A DNA stretch of 64,000 nt. Origin: Populus alba (Eukaryota; Streptophyta; Magnoliopsida; Malpighiales; Salicaceae). This document shows positions 12,601 to 25,961 of this stretch, one piece after another. Each line of letters begins with the position of its first letter. The stretch's first letter is position 1. Location of the stretch: NCBI RefSeq assembly GCF_005239225.2, contig NC_133289.1, positions 9,617,501 through 9,681,500 on the forward strand, given 5' to 3'. The position numbers and the translations under genes were made by a program. A model generated the notes under the pieces. The model was not told the origin of the DNA. It saw only the letters and a list, made by a program, of their open reading frames with translations, and made no database searches.

Positions 12601-15600
12601 AGAAAAACTTACAAGTTTTGTATGGGGCTGGTGACATTTACTTCATAAGCTAAATTTTGCCTACTACTGTTTCAATAAGAAAACAGTTTTAGTGAGAAGG
12701 TTGCTACTTACACCTGGTGCTCTGTTCGTAACCGACTAACATTCTTAAGCTTGGGAACGGGAATGGAGGCAGCTTCTGCAGTTAAAGCAACTAAGGCCTT
12801 GGACATATCAGCTTCTTGAAGTTCCATATTCTCTTGCATATAGTTCTGTAAATTCTGAGTGAATTCTTCAATGTTTAGTTTGATGATGGGAATTTCATCA
12901 GGATCCTCGCAGAATGTATCCTCCATATCATTTTCTGTTACTTGTGTAGACACTGGTTCTGGTGATGATGGTTCTTCAATGATAGGTTCATAGTCAGTGA
13001 TTCTGGATTTGCTTTCTGCGAGCCTGCTTGCTTCTGGCTGTTGACTTCCTTCGGATTGTTTAGCTGTTTGGGGCAGGGGCAGGGGCAGGGGCAGGGGCAG
13101 TTGAGCAGCATCCACAGCAGGGTTTTGGCCAGATATGTTCTCGGTTGCACTCACTATACTTTTTTCTTCTGGTCCTGGAAGGGCAAGCCTTGCACTACAT
13201 CCAATAAGTTTATGATAAGTTAACAAATCTTGCTTTTAATGCATGTTAAGGAAAATGTTGTTCAGGGTATGTTTCTTAATTGGGATTTGTAAATGCCAAT
13301 TTAAGTATTTAACTGCAATATTTTCTTCATGGAAATGTTTGTCCATGGTATAATCAAACTATGAAGTTATAGCTGGTTTTTTTCTTAAAATCGTCATTTT
13401 TACTTAATAACTGAATAATCCATAACATTTGAAGCTTTGGTTAGTTGATCCAATTAAAAAAAAATTAACCTCCAGTTTTTATGAAAACTAAAGAGGGTTC
13501 TAGATGGTGGTAGGTTTATGGAACTAATTCCTGCATTTGTTTGCTACCATGCCAACCACATGGCAGTGCCATTGTAAGAAATGGAACAAATTATGTGCAA
13601 ACCTTGCAAATGCACTTGCAAAATGTCTGCATTCTCCTCTCATTGGACATGCATTGCAATTTGGTTTGCTTTTTGTACAGAATACCTGCATGATCTCAAA
13701 TAGTGCTTTCTTAGCTTGAGCTTTTCATAACCACAAAGAAGAGCATATCACTTCAAGTTTAAAGTATATGAAACACACCTTTCCAAATGTGATCATCTGA
13801 TAATGAAGCTCATACCTGTTTATGCATTAACAATGGATTAGTAAAATGTATTCATAATTAATTCTATTTGTACATTAAGTGTATTCACGAGTCGAGGTAA
13901 TGTCAAATGGAATATTTCTCTACAGTGTTCTTTGGTCAAGCTTGCACAATCGAGGCCAGAGGTATTTTTGAATTGATTCCAGCACAGGGTACCTGCACAT
14001 CAGCATATTAGTACTTGTGTCATAAGCATTTAGTTAGCATCAGTAGCCTTTCAGTTAATAATACTAACAGCTCTAAAAGATGCAGCTGAAGTGACTCAGG
14101 CAGTGGCTGAAGGGGGACCCATCCCAGTCGTACAGCTATGCGTCCAACATTTGTGTCAACCTGTTATGCAATATTTAGGGCTGAGATCTCTAATAGCCAA
14201 AAGTTGAGATCCGTATGTTGTTTTGTTTATGAAGTATGTCCAACTGATTAAAGCTTACTGGGAATGCTAGATGATGAAGTGTCAGAAGCCGTATGCACTC
14301 CACACTCTTCAGCCCCAATCCTCTAATGCTTAGCAGATACTCTCTGCAGTAGCAAGCTGTAACTAAGTATATATTTTTTTGTCTTGTTTTATAAAGCAAG
14401 CAACTGCATTTAATATTTCTAATAAAAAAATACAATCACTATATCATATGCTTAGCTACGGAGTAATGCCATGTTTATATGATAACTGCAGAAGTAGTAT
14501 TTTAATGCATTCAACTGATGCAGGCTATATGGTTAATCCTTTCGGCTTACTTTGCTTTGTCAGGTGGAATATCTCTCAACCATTCCAGATCAATGCTTCC
14601 ATGTTCTTTAACCAGTCGATTAAGCAAGTTCTGCATGGATTTTTCAGTCAGTATCAACTAAGATAGGCTCTAGCTTTGGTGGGTAACCATGCTTTAGAAA
14701 TCTTTGTTATTGATTGTGACATGTATACCTTTATCCGTTCTGCAAGTATGTTGTTCATCCCACGCTCTTTGATTGTGTTGGCAATCTCATTAACATCTGC
14801 ACATCTTACAGCTTCCCAGTCCAGTGAGTCCATTGTGTTTTCTGTTCCCTCTCTCTTTCCATTTGCTTCTGCCTCTTTTCTCAAGGCATCCCAGTCAACG
14901 TCATCTCTTATTTCATTTCCAACTCTTCTGCTTTTTGCTTTTCTGGTGGCAGCTTTCATCTCATTGAGCTCCTTACTTTGTGAATAACCAAGCTCAATCA
15001 TTTCAGACGCTGTTGTTTTTTGTGGATTCTTTTGCTGCCTATCAAATGCACTGGTACTTCCAGTTATATGCGTGGTTTCTCCTGAAAGGTTTTGTAAGTA
15101 TTGATTTTTCTGCAGGTAGTTATTTTGCATCTGAATCAATGAATTGTCAGTGACTTTGGGGTCCTCAACAGGCATGGCTGTAGACTGAACACTCGTATGC
15201 TTGTCTTTTTGAATGTCAATGCATGACTGATTATTTGACATGGGAGATCTTGATGCTTCTTGACTGATCAAGGTCAGCTTATTTTGATCAGTAATTTGAC
15301 TGGCCATTTCCACTGCAAGGGCATTGTGATCTTTTGCACTGTCTTCTTTTTTGTTTTTGGCTTTATCACCATATTGTGTTGCTTTAGGGATCATATCAAA
15401 GCAGTCAACCTTCACAGCTCCAGAGTTAGAAGTAAGGTGCCAATAACAATTACTGGATGTGACCATGGACACTCCTATGGGGCTTTTATGATCTTTCAAA
15501 CAGTCCATCTTGCCATTTCCTTGGCTGTAAGCATCTTGCATCAAGGGAGATCCAACCTTTCGCAGAAGCTCCATGAAAGATCTGCAATCGTTATAATTGT

Positions 15601-18600
15601 AGAGCTTTGATCCATCAGTGAGATATTCTCCTTCTGAGATGTTCTCCGAGCATGATTCTTTTTTCTCAGAAGCTTGGCCAATTGGAGAATTCACAGAGTT
15701 TTGACCAGAAATCACTGAATTTTGACTTGAGATTCCATCAATTACTTGTGTCCCTTCATCTACCATGTAACTTACCCTTCTGGTCATGGAGGTCTCAATG
15801 GTTGATCTGCTCGCCATTAACTGACTGAATGCATGTGGTTCAGTTTCAGAGGTGACAATGCCGGTACTACTTTCAGAGGATTCACTGCTTTTGACTACCT
15901 CTTGCTCTTCATCAGGCTCAATGTCATGGACAGTCAACGAACTCTGGCCACAGATTGATTGATTTGACACCTCATTCCATCTTATACCCTCTTCTGAATC
16001 TGGTATGAATTCTATTGGTTTTTCAATCACTAAGCTAGTCCTCTCATCATAGTATGGCTTGTTCTTTGACTTGAGGGGAAACCGTGCGGCAAGTGACATA
16101 AATGCAGAACTGCAGGAAAATGAATAAATGGTATAAGAGGTTTTCCTTTTGCCTTTTCTCTAATTATGCACTGTATCAAAATTATATGGGAAACTCAACT
16201 TTACCTAGAGAGATGATCTGAGACATTCTGGGTAAGAAATACTCCAATTACCGAGTCCACAACTGATCCCTTCCACGGAGAGAAGCGTCTGTCCCCTGTG
16301 TAATTGATATTGTACTGATATAGCATGAGTTCAAGAGTAATTTGAGTCCAAAATTTGGAGGAAAAGTTCAGGATAAAAAATGTAACTGGAATTTCTCAAC
16401 TGAATTGCTTATGAGGTTTCAAGGTTAATTTGTTTGGAATTTCAAATATGCAGATGTTTTATCTCCTGCCTGTTTCTACACTTTCTTAATTTCAATAATA
16501 TCTCCTTCTTGATAGTGGATTGTCTTATCTTATTTTTGCTGCGGACTAGTGTCACTATATCATGCTGGTCGTGAAATTGCTAATTGCACATCTTAGATTT
16601 CATTTATCAAGATATATAAAATGCTCCATGCTTATGACCTTGGCTTCTCTTCCTCATTAAATTTTGACCTTCAATATTCTTCTGATTTTCTAGACGATTC
16701 AGTTTATGCTAGACGGACTGGTTTTAATTTGATGGTAGAAAAATCTCATTTGAGGATAGAATTATCAACCTTGGCATTGAGACTTTTCTAGTACAAGAAA
16801 TCCTAACAGCTCTATGCTTAGTCTTGTACTACTGTTAAGCATTAGTCGACAGCAGGAACTAAGAACTTTCTATTTTATAAAGTTACTGAATCAGTGATTG
16901 GCTACTTTCCACTGAGAAGCCTGATGAGAAAATTTAAGAAAATTGTATCTGTACCTTGTACAAGATGCATCCGTGCTATAAATGAGTTTGCCCGTCCACA
17001 GAACACTGCCCTTTCTTCTTCCCACCATTTTGCCTTCTCATCATCTGTTCCGTCAATGCCTTCACTATTGATGTTTCCCATTAGAAGCTTCCAAACTCTA
17101 CTAGTTTCTTGATCTAGGTCAACCTTTGGGCGTGGGCGTCGCTTCCTGATGGATTCAAAAGAACCATCGTAGGGTACAACGGTGCCATCTCTTTTGTAAA
17201 GGACCAGTGCATTCCGCATATCATCTCCAATATTATAATGGACAAGTGCATTCTGCTCTTCAAATGCAATGTCATTGCTTTCCCTCTTGATGTCGAGATG
17301 CTTTAATTGCTCGACTATTGAATCAACAGAAAACATTTGTTTCCACATTTCTTCTGGATGAGCACCTGCATTAAATAGCTGTAAAAGTTAAAAAGGCACT
17401 TTGCGGATTTGCTAGGTTCCTCAGATTTCAAAAATTCTTACACGAGCCTGGTCTAAATTTGAAGTTCTTACATAAAGTACCTAATGCCTTGGCTGAGAAT
17501 TTGTGCTGATTATATACAACGATTTTTCCATGATATGGCACTGCATTTATACTGCAGGAACCTGAATTAACCAGAGAAGCTCTCTTCTTGGTCCTCTTTT
17601 TGGTTGTCCATGTCCCATTCATCTCTGCCAGCAGGGCTTCTACACTCACGTAAGGTCTGTGTGAGTTTCCTACTTGCTGCCCATTACAATCCACTGGTAC
17701 AAGTCTGTTTCGGTTAGTTGGGTGCAACGCACACCCTGGAATTGTGGTCACTGAAGCCAGATCCCGAATTTTAGTAGGACATCTGGACCTTTTTTTGGTT
17801 GATCTTGTTGTCTGGTTTATGCTATAGCCCAAAGTTTGCAGGTCATTGAGAAGATCTATTCTTTCTTCTACATGCTTGCCTGGAAGTCCATTACGAGGAG
17901 CAGCAGAAATCCAACAGTTGATATTGGGTGTGAAAGGATCTCTTTCAGGATCCTTCTGTGGGCATGTTGTTTCTACTATCGCAATGTCCTTTGCAGCAGT
18001 CACTGAGGATGATGTGCTTGATGTGGCTGGAGTTTGTCCCTTTTCTGACCTCTTTTTCTTTCGAAATAGTAGGGAAGGCATGGTTTGGTAAGCATTCAAA
18101 GAATTATAGTGAATCCCAGTTAGATTTGTGCTGCAGGTGTCTGGTTGTTCAGAATGCTTCCTCTTTGAACTGCTAGCCTGTCCTTCCAAAGTCGAAGTTG
18201 TGCTAGTGCTGCAATTGGAGCCATTAGGACTTATTGGAGTGATTTGTGCTGTGTCTTCCTGTACATTATGAGCAATCCCTTGATCTACCCCTTTCTCTTG
18301 TAAATTGCCACCCTGTTTGCCCTGTTGTTGACTAGTCTGGGCAGGACACAATGATGTGCTTGGTGCTTCTTTGTCCGGCAATGATACGTAATTTTTAAGC
18401 ATTTGATTTATAGAACGGGTAAGGTCATAGGCAATGCCTGCTTGTGTGGTTTCCACCATCACTTCAATTCCACGACCAAGAAACACAGTTGATTTTGATT
18501 GATTTATTGCTGCGCTTGTTTGTGCCTCTGGTTTAGAATCTAAGTCAAAAGGTGGACTGCATTTAGAGCTTTTGTCTCTAGGCTGCCTTTCTATATCAAA

Positions 18601-19929
18601 ATTTAAGGCCCTTCTGCAAGACTTCTTGGCCGGTTCAATTATCTTTGGATCAGCAGACTGTCCATTTGCTTCTGCTGGGGAACTTGCTGGTGCTTTACCG
18701 AGCGCCTTCTTTCGAACATACTTTCTCTTACCAGTTGGCTTTTCAGTAGAAGCAGCAGACATGGGGGTCGTTGATTTTTGTAGCCCTTTGGGTTTGCCTT
18801 CGTTGATGACCTTGGGCCTGTGCTTTTTCCTCCTTGGTTTCTGCTGTGGTGTTCTGTTCAGGTCAATAACATCGCCGTCTCTCCTGTCAGGGTTGTGATT
18901 CTCCTTTAACACAGGGGACCCAACAGCAAACGATGAATTTGTTGCTCGCTGTAGGAGTTCTTCATCAGTTTGGAGGCCACTGGCATCAGCTCCCCTGGAA
19001 ACAATTCTATCATCACTAAATTCTTGATTTCCTGAATGTGTGCATAAATTTTGCATTTCTGTGATCTTTTTGGACTCCACTTTCATGCCCTTGTCTGGCG
19101 TTACAGGAGCAAACTGGGAGGTGGTCTCGGCAGGGAATGCGTTTGCCTCCCCCCCTGGAAGAAATTATCACCACAAGCAGTTTCAGTAAAAAATATAAAT
19201 TTCATGGAGACAAATTATTTCCAGATCGATGAAGAAACTAAAATTACAAAAGCTTCTCTTGGGAATGATACTGGAAACTTGTTCCTACATCCAAAAGGAC
19301 TTTTTTTTCTCTCCTTTTTCTGGACAAAATGACACGCAGAGTCTCTGTCCATTGTGTGTTTCACTATTGATTTATTATATCATTGATGTCTGAATGAATT
19401 CCATTTGTTGTTGTAATCATTTTCTCTATCTCTATTGCTACACCCTGCAGGTACTAGGCAGCTAAATGAATGCACATGAGGGAATGCCTAGGTGAAATAA
19501 AAGCCAAGGATACAGAAATGAGTTTTTTCTAAAGCCAACTCGGTTATGCTTACACTTGGGTTCCTGGATGTAGTTGCCAATAATCCATGGATTTAAATGT
19601 TCCCTGGAAGCTGCATCTGCAAGAGCCAACAGAGGGTCGTCCAAAGACATAGGGTTCCATGTAGCTGTATTACCAGTGGAGCACTCTCTGGATGTTTCGA
19701 CATAGTCATTACCGGCGCCGCCCTTTTCTGCACCTCTAGCAGCCGCCTCCCAATTGGAACCGGAGGGAGGACAACACTCACCCAATCCAGATAACCCCTT
19801 TATTTCTGAACTACTTGCTTGGTCTAACTCGTTTCCCTGCCTGTCTGTGTAGATCACACGAGGTAGGATATGCCTAAAATGACTTTGTGGAATCCATGAC
19901 TCCTTTTGGCTCTGCCTGCTGACATCCAT
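9672..19929 (-). CDS. ROS1: ROS1/DEMETER-family 5-methylcytosine DNA glycosylase/lyase
   Basis: Nuclear bifunctional DNA glycosylase/AP lyase that excises 5-methylcytosine to start active DNA demethylation. Nineteen coding exons join in frame to 1,812 codons: 19929-19554, 19154-17481, 17365-16955, 16295-16205, 16109-14729, 14630-14551, 14343-14259, 14160-14069, 13992-13924, 13815-13779, 13685-13603, 13194-12712, 12429-12393, 12294-12237, 11276-11137, 11018-10953, 10862-10748, 10669-10631, 9793-9672. Visible features: a basic stretch near residues 229-285 (KKHRPK, KRKYVRKK); conserved core from about 684; a long variable insert in exon 5; helix-hairpin-helix with the predicted catalytic Lys in GLGLKSVE (about 1350) and Asp in DTNVGR (about 1368); a CX6CX2CX5C iron-sulphur motif (1435-1451); a permuted CXXC-like cysteine cluster (1666-1683); and the C-terminal RRM-like domain. 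The wording around VWKLLMGNINSEG is closer to ROS1 than to DME, so the symbol means ROS1-like. One oddity is Cys in the usually VFRGRADSF motif (VFCGRANSF). Confidence 0.93.
11277..12236 (-). other. Large intron 14 of the demethylase gene
   Basis: This 960-nt intron separates the exon ending in ATATGGACACCAG (12,237) from the exon that begins at 11,276 with GCGAAACAGC. Donor GTAGGT and acceptor ATTAG are canonical. I see no conserved frame, RNA gene or bounded insertion in it, only short chance open frames. Confidence 0.7.
13070..13100 (+). repeat. GGGGCA hexamer repeat with G-quadruplex potential inside the demethylase exon
   Basis: Five GGGG runs spaced by CA lie on the plus strand (13,070-73, 13,076-79, 13,082-85, 13,088-91, 13,094-97), that is, on the template strand of exon 12 of the demethylase gene. 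On the coding strand the unit reads CCCCTG/TGCCCC and encodes a Leu-Pro repeat in the variable linker after the iron-sulphur motif. Multiples of six keep the frame, so copy number could vary without breaking the gene. Confidence 0.85.
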
Positions 19930-20660
19930 TGCTGATTTTCAGAAACTTCAATCTCTTCCAGTGCTCATTTCCTTTTGAGGCAAGATTGTCTTCAATTTGC
20001 TCAGCAGGCTTCGGTCGGAACTCCCTTCAAGGTGAATTGTGGATAATATCGTTCTCCTTTTGCCCCCATTTTTTGGAGCTAGTTAGACAGGGAAAAAAAA
20101 AAATGAAGACAAAAAGCAGAAGACAAACAGCAACAAATTTCAACAGATTAAACTTAAAAACACGAGTGGCAATGCTACCCAGTTTCCCAATTCCTTAAAA
20201 CACTCCAATTCACTTAGAAACAACAGATCTCTCTAACAGACCTGTGGCTGGGAGCGGCTCTGCTGCTTCACCAAAAATTGTAAACAATAAAGTGGGACAC
20301 TTTCAGTCTAAAAAATGTATCTTATCTTATATATACCCGAATGGATATTCCCGGAAAGAATTTAAAGAAATCAATAGCATTCAAGATCAGAAAAATAAAT
20401 AAAAAATACAAGAAAAACCATTTCTCCACAGATAATGCCACTTTACTCTCTTCTGTTGCTATAGACTAATATGTCAGGAAAAGAAAAATATATGTATAAA
20501 AAAAAGGAATCTCATTAGTAGTCAAAGATACCTGTGGACTGAGTCAATGCCGGAGATCTGTTCTGGTCACTTGTATGCCAAGAAAATAATAAGTTAGTAA
20601 GCAGGCGACAGAGAGAGAAAGGATAGGTAAAAAAGAAACCTAGCATCAAAACCAGAGCTT
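19930..20660 (-). other. Presumed 5' leader and promoter of the demethylase gene
   Basis: The region upstream of ATG 19,929 contains mixed-composition sequence rather than the very AT-rich DNA beyond about 20,700. Candidate splice-like sites are present (for example CTCAGTCCACAG near 20,540 on the minus strand), so a 5'-UTR intron is possible, as in some relatives. No exact transcription start can be read from the sequence. Confidence 0.35.
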
Positions 20661-23600
20661 TTTATAGACACGTACACAGGTAGGGCTCTTTTAACTGATA
20701 ACTTCTTTTCCCGGTAAACATTCCAGCCTTAATTTTATTTTTAATTATTATTATAATCAACTCTGTCTTTTGTGCTTTTGCTGTTAAATTTATTTTCTTG
20801 TGCTATAAATGGATATTTCGTTGGCAGCTTGCAAGGTTTAAGAAGTAGCAGAAAAAAGATACGTGTGTATTTGTCGGGTACACGAAACATGCACACACCC
20901 AGAGTGGAGGGGACCAAAGCGACCAATTAAAAGATGACTGAACTTCAGCTTTTTGCCCTTATAGATTCGTGAGTGCTCACTCCTCTACCCCTACAGTTCA
21001 AGTTTCTCAATAATGCCCTCATGATTTCTCCAAAAGCTCTAATATCACGGTTAACCGCCTTATTTTTTTTCCGAGTCCCGATGTTGTGGCTAACTCGTGT
21101 GTGTATGTGTATAATGGGGAATTTTTTGCCTATATTATAAGAGAGATACATTTTTTTTTATCAATTGCTGATGCGTTTCGATATTCTACTTTTATACCAA
21201 TTTTTACGGATTTCATGTATAAGAAAACTATTTTTATTTCAAATTTATATCTTTCTATGTGTTTTTTAGTTAAGAGACCAGCGTCAATTGTTTATATATT
21301 AAACTAATAATAATAGGTTAAGGATATGTTTGCCCTGGTATTCTTATTTTATTTATGGAATTTCTCCTTATAAAATATATTTTGTGAATTCTATACAGAT
21401 CAGTACTTGAAAAATGAAAATACATGCATAAATAAATAAATAAAAATTGAGATTGAAAATATTTAATGTAATAACAAAGTCAAGAGGCCACGTCGCATAG
21501 TCATTTATTTGTTTGCTCTTTGAATTGCAATATAGCTCCATGCACTCGTTTTTTTTTCCTCCATGTCATTAAAGATTTTTTATATATATCAGGTTTTCTC
21601 ATATGGTTCATTTCCCCCTTTTATTTTTATTATTATTTTCTTCCTCTTCATATTCGTGCTAACACGAAACCTAAAAAATAAACTTTTAAATAAAAATTGT
21701 CAAGATGGTAGAATTAGGTATATTATTTTTCTGTTTTTACATTTCAATCCTCTATCTTTGAATTTAGTATTTTTTTTCATAGTCTCAAGCCTCATTCTAT
21801 TGAAGGACTCAATTGCAATAAAGAAGTCTTGAAAATATAAAACAAACATAAGGTGTAAACAACGAAGCACGTGGGAGTAAAGCACTTGGGGGAAAAACCC
21901 CAATTCTTTTATATATAGTATAATATACTCATAGAGTGGAGTCACCATCCATATTCTTAATTTGGTTTCTTAAGCTTTCTGTATTATATGATTTAATATT
22001 CATGGGATTAGAGGAGGGAAATCAGAAAAGAAAATAATAAAAAATTGAAACTTTTGCGAGTTTCTTGTAGGAAAAAAGGCAAACTTTAAACTTTTTGAAA
22101 ACTATAGAGGCAATCTGTGAAATTATAAATTACAAGGATAGAAATGAAACATGGATGAAATTATCAAGGGCAAGAGTGAACTTTTGTATAAGAAAAGGCG
22201 CATGACCCGGCGTGTCAAACGTCAAGGAAAGGACCGAAACACGTGAGCAAACTGAAACCGAAAAAACACTTGCGTGGTTACAATAACTTGACTTGTAGAG
22301 CGTGAGACCGCGAAAAACAATGACTGTTAATTTTTCAGTTTAGATTCCGTCAGCATGCCGTTAGGGCTGGCGATGATACCCAGATGACCACAATGTTTAT
22401 CTTCTTCTGTCAAGTCACAAGTCTCGAGCCTCGACAGGACAATCAGTGACACCGTTAGTGGTGATTTTAAGGGCGGTGATACTCATTACATGTTAGTGTG
22501 AACTTTGTACTTTGGATTTGTGCTCGTAAATACTCAGTGAATATCCCGCCGCTCTTACTAAACTTGACGCCGTCGTTTAAGCTATAATTCGATGGACATT
22601 TTTTTAAAATAACTTAGTGTTGACTCTTTTTTTTTTTTTTTTGATAACTATGCAACCAACAAATTAATTATTTGTAAGAAATTAATGGCCTTTTTATTGT
22701 CTTGCGATGATAAAATTTCAATCATGGTTTTCAAAGTTCCCTGTCATGATAGGCAATTATGTAACGAATTTTTGAATTTCATCGTGCTGAAATGGGCAAT
22801 GAGCTTGGTGGAACCAGTCTCCAAGTTAATGATACCACCTGGGTAGATCTATATAAAACGTGGTTAGGATAAGATTTTACATGTTTTCTGTATCAATGAG
22901 CATGTCATCTTTATAGAATGAAAACCCTAATTAAAGAGGCATGTATCTATCTCCTGTTTACATTAAAAAAAATCTTTCTCAATTCGAGGTGTAGCCTAAC
23001 TGGTTTTGTTTCCTAAAAATCATTAATTTAAGTTCTATAAATCTTAGGACTACTAGAGATTTGCATGATTGTTAATTTTAAGACTCGTGAAATTAGTTGA
23101 GATGCTCGTAAACTGACCTGAATACTCATGTAAATAAAAAACAAATAAAAAAGTCTCCCCAGTAAGATTATATTCATCCTCGAAAATGCATATAATCTCC
23201 TCATATCATGGTATTTTTTTGCTCATAATTGTCCGAGTGGGATTTTAAAGGGCAGCGATGGTGATGGGTATATTTTTATGGCTATTTGACGCTTTACTTT
23301 TAGACTTTTGAAGATCATACTTGGAAGACCTAATTTGAGAATGTTCATCTTTGCCTGATTTCATGCATGTCATTTTGCTATGTTTTCTTAAGAAACTAAA
23401 GTTGTAAATGTGTGGTTGGTGGCACAGGTGATACAGCTAGTGGTTGTACAATGTAATGGGGAAGCAGTAAGGCTGTGAGATATTTTTGTGTGGCTAGAAC
23501 AACCTTAACTAGCTAGCATTTTCATAGCATGAGGGCTATTTAGTGAAGTTCTGGAGGAGTTGATGTACTTGTGGTAGGGATCACTCCTTTGTGTCTTTAT

Positions 23601-24360
23601 TGTCATCTATATAGAAGAAATTTAGGGAGAAGAAAAAGGAACTAGGTTTTATTCTAATTTCTCATAAATTCAAATGCAATGCTGGGAGTGTGGTTATTTT
23701 TTGTGTTTGAAGCAGGACTATAAAAAAAAAAAAATATATATATATATATTATATATATATAAATACTATAATTATGTGTGTATTTGATTATAGTCATTCT
23801 AACTTTTATTTTTTTTTTTTTAATTATGATTTGAAAAAAATTCATTTTATAAAACGTACCCAGCTTTTAATTAGTAAAGATTACAATGTTAGTCATTTGA
23901 TTATTATGTGTTTAGTTAATACCATGATTCTTAGGTATTTATATACCTTTAGATTTTATGAATTCACAACATGAGAAATAATTCTTATTAATACTCATAG
24001 GATTAACAATAAAGAATAATTGGTTGCTAATATAATGGCTATCAGAGACTTATATAGTCATTAACTTCAAGACTCAAGAAATTAATTGAAGTGCACATGT
24101 AAATAGACCTGAACACCCATGTTAATAATAATAATAATAAAAAACAATGAAGAATAATTGTTTTATTATGAACAACCATACAACTAGCCTGTAAGATGAA
24201 TTATTCAGGTAGATGTCAACATTGTTAATTTATAAAACAAGACATTTAAATAAGCCACACTAATAACCTGTAAGACAATTATGGTGGCGTGAACATTTAT
24301 AAACATTGTTTGATGTGCCATGTTTGTTAAAAAGGAATCATTTTAGAGGAAAAATGAAAA
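20660..24360. other. AT-rich intergenic region
   Basis: About 3.7 kb without a convincing gene. It contains T-rich low-complexity tracts, a TA microsatellite near 23,733-23,762, and short open frames with no family resemblance. The stretch 22,200-22,600 is somewhat more GC-rich but shows no conserved protein frame. Confidence 0.55.
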
Positions 24361-24363
24361 GGA

Positions 24364-25185
24364 TTGACGGGTTTTGGCGTTATTGAGCTTGGTTCAGCTA
24401 CCATTCTATTCTCTTTATGGATTGGGCTAGGTTGCGCCTTCTTTTTTACCTCCTCAGTTGAGCAGTTTTTTCACCCTTTTTTTTTACTTGTTATTTTCTT
24501 CTTCTCAGTTGACCTCTCTTTTCTCTTTGGTTGGCTTTTCCTTTTCTCTTTGACTGGGCTTCCTTTTTGGGCTAGGTTGGGCCTTGTTTTTCACCTCCTC
24601 AATTTAGGCCTTTTTTCTTCGTTCTTTTCTTCTTCTCAGTTGTGCCTCTTTCTTCTCTTTGGCTGGGCTTTCATTTTCTCTCTGATTGGGCTTTCCTTTG
24701 GGCCCTCTTCTTTTCTGTTTGATCTTTTCTTTACTCTTTTTTCCTTCTTAGTTGGGCTTTTTTACCTCCTAGCTTAGGCCTTTTTTTCTGCTTTCTTTTC
24801 TTCTTTTCCCTCTTCCTTGGTTGCGTCATTTCTCTCCTTTTGCCGCTCAGGTCTGAGGAATTTTTTGGCTCGGTTGGACCTCCTTTTCTTTTCTCACCAT
24901 GTTGTTCAGTTATGGACCTGGAAAAGCTCTTTTCTCCGTGCTTTGTTGTTTGGTTTTGCTACTATTGGACCTTCTTATATTCTCCATTATTGTTGTCCAG
25001 TTGGGCTTCATGGATCTCTCAAGGTGCTATTCGGTTGGACCTTTATGTTGTTGTTTGATTTTGCTAATGTTGGGCTCGGCTAGACCTTCCCCTCTTCTCC
25101 TTTGTTGTTGTTCGTTTTTTACACCTTGTTTTGCCCTCTTCTTTTCTTCAGTTGGGCAACTTGTTGGGCTTAATAAAAAGACACA
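24364..25185 (+). repeat. Degenerate pyrimidine-rich repeat array (TTGGGCTT-type units)
   Basis: About 820 bp built from imperfect repeats of a pyrimidine-rich phrase: 'ttgggctt', then 'ttttcacctcctcagtt' or similar, then 'ttcttcttctcagttg', with units roughly 100-140 bp long and variable. Strand asymmetry is strong (T and C far exceed A on the plus strand). It leaves open frames of 137 and 88 codons that translate to Phe/Leu-rich hydrophobic strings; these look like consequences of the composition, not genes. Confidence 0.55.
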
Positions 25186-25961
25186 GTAAATTTACTGAAT
25201 AAAAAGAAAGGGGGATAATTATGGTTCTTTTGTTTTTTGTCCAGTAAATATATTATTCATTACTATATACTTTCTATTTTCTGTTTCTAGTTTTATTATT
25301 CATTAACATTCATATTTAATTTTAAAAAATTAAATTGAATTCTTTTTTTTTTAGAATTGAATAGAGTTTTATACATGTAAAATATCTACAGTTAATTTAT
25401 GGCAGTTTAACTTTTATCTGTTTTTAGAGAACAGTACAATAGTAAAATACATGTATTATATTTACAACTTTCTATCTAGGGCTTTCCTGTTTCATTGAAT
25501 AATAATGATATGTACTCGTAATTTTGAAAAGAAGAGGGCATACAGGCATCAAACCATTTTTTATCTCTATATGATGCAGTTAAATTTGTTGAAAATGTAA
25601 ATAGGACATCAGCATACTACATTATTGCAGAATTTTAGCAATACCCTACACTCTTTTCTTGCTTTTATCTGACAAAAAATAATGGAGGATATAAACCCTC
25701 TTGGCTGTAGGCCAAGATTCATTTTTCTTGAATTCTTAGTTTCCAGCATCAAAAACCGGGGGACTAAATCAAATCATGGAAAAGTTTCTCTCTTCATCTT
25801 CAGAACAAACACAAAATTGTGTCGATCGTTTCAAGCTGAAAAGGCAAAATGATCGCCAAATTGCTGGTTATAAATCCTACAAAGAACACATGACATACAA
25901 ACACCAAACACAGGGTTGCTCGTACAATTGAGTTCTCCAGCACCACTACAGAACCTTTGTC
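25186..25961. other. 3' flank and presumed 3' UTR of the sterol reductase gene
   Basis: The stretch next to the stop codon (about 25,700-25,961) is likely 3' UTR of the minus-strand sterol reductase gene. The rest is AT-rich with no gene signal. Confidence 0.4.

Noticed and set aside
18572..18898. 108-codon plus-strand open frame
   Set aside because: Antisense to the large second exon of the demethylase gene.
24364..24777. 137-codon hydrophobic plus-strand frame
   Set aside because: Phe/Leu-rich string produced by a pyrimidine-rich repeat; no family, no splice context and a degenerate repeat underneath.
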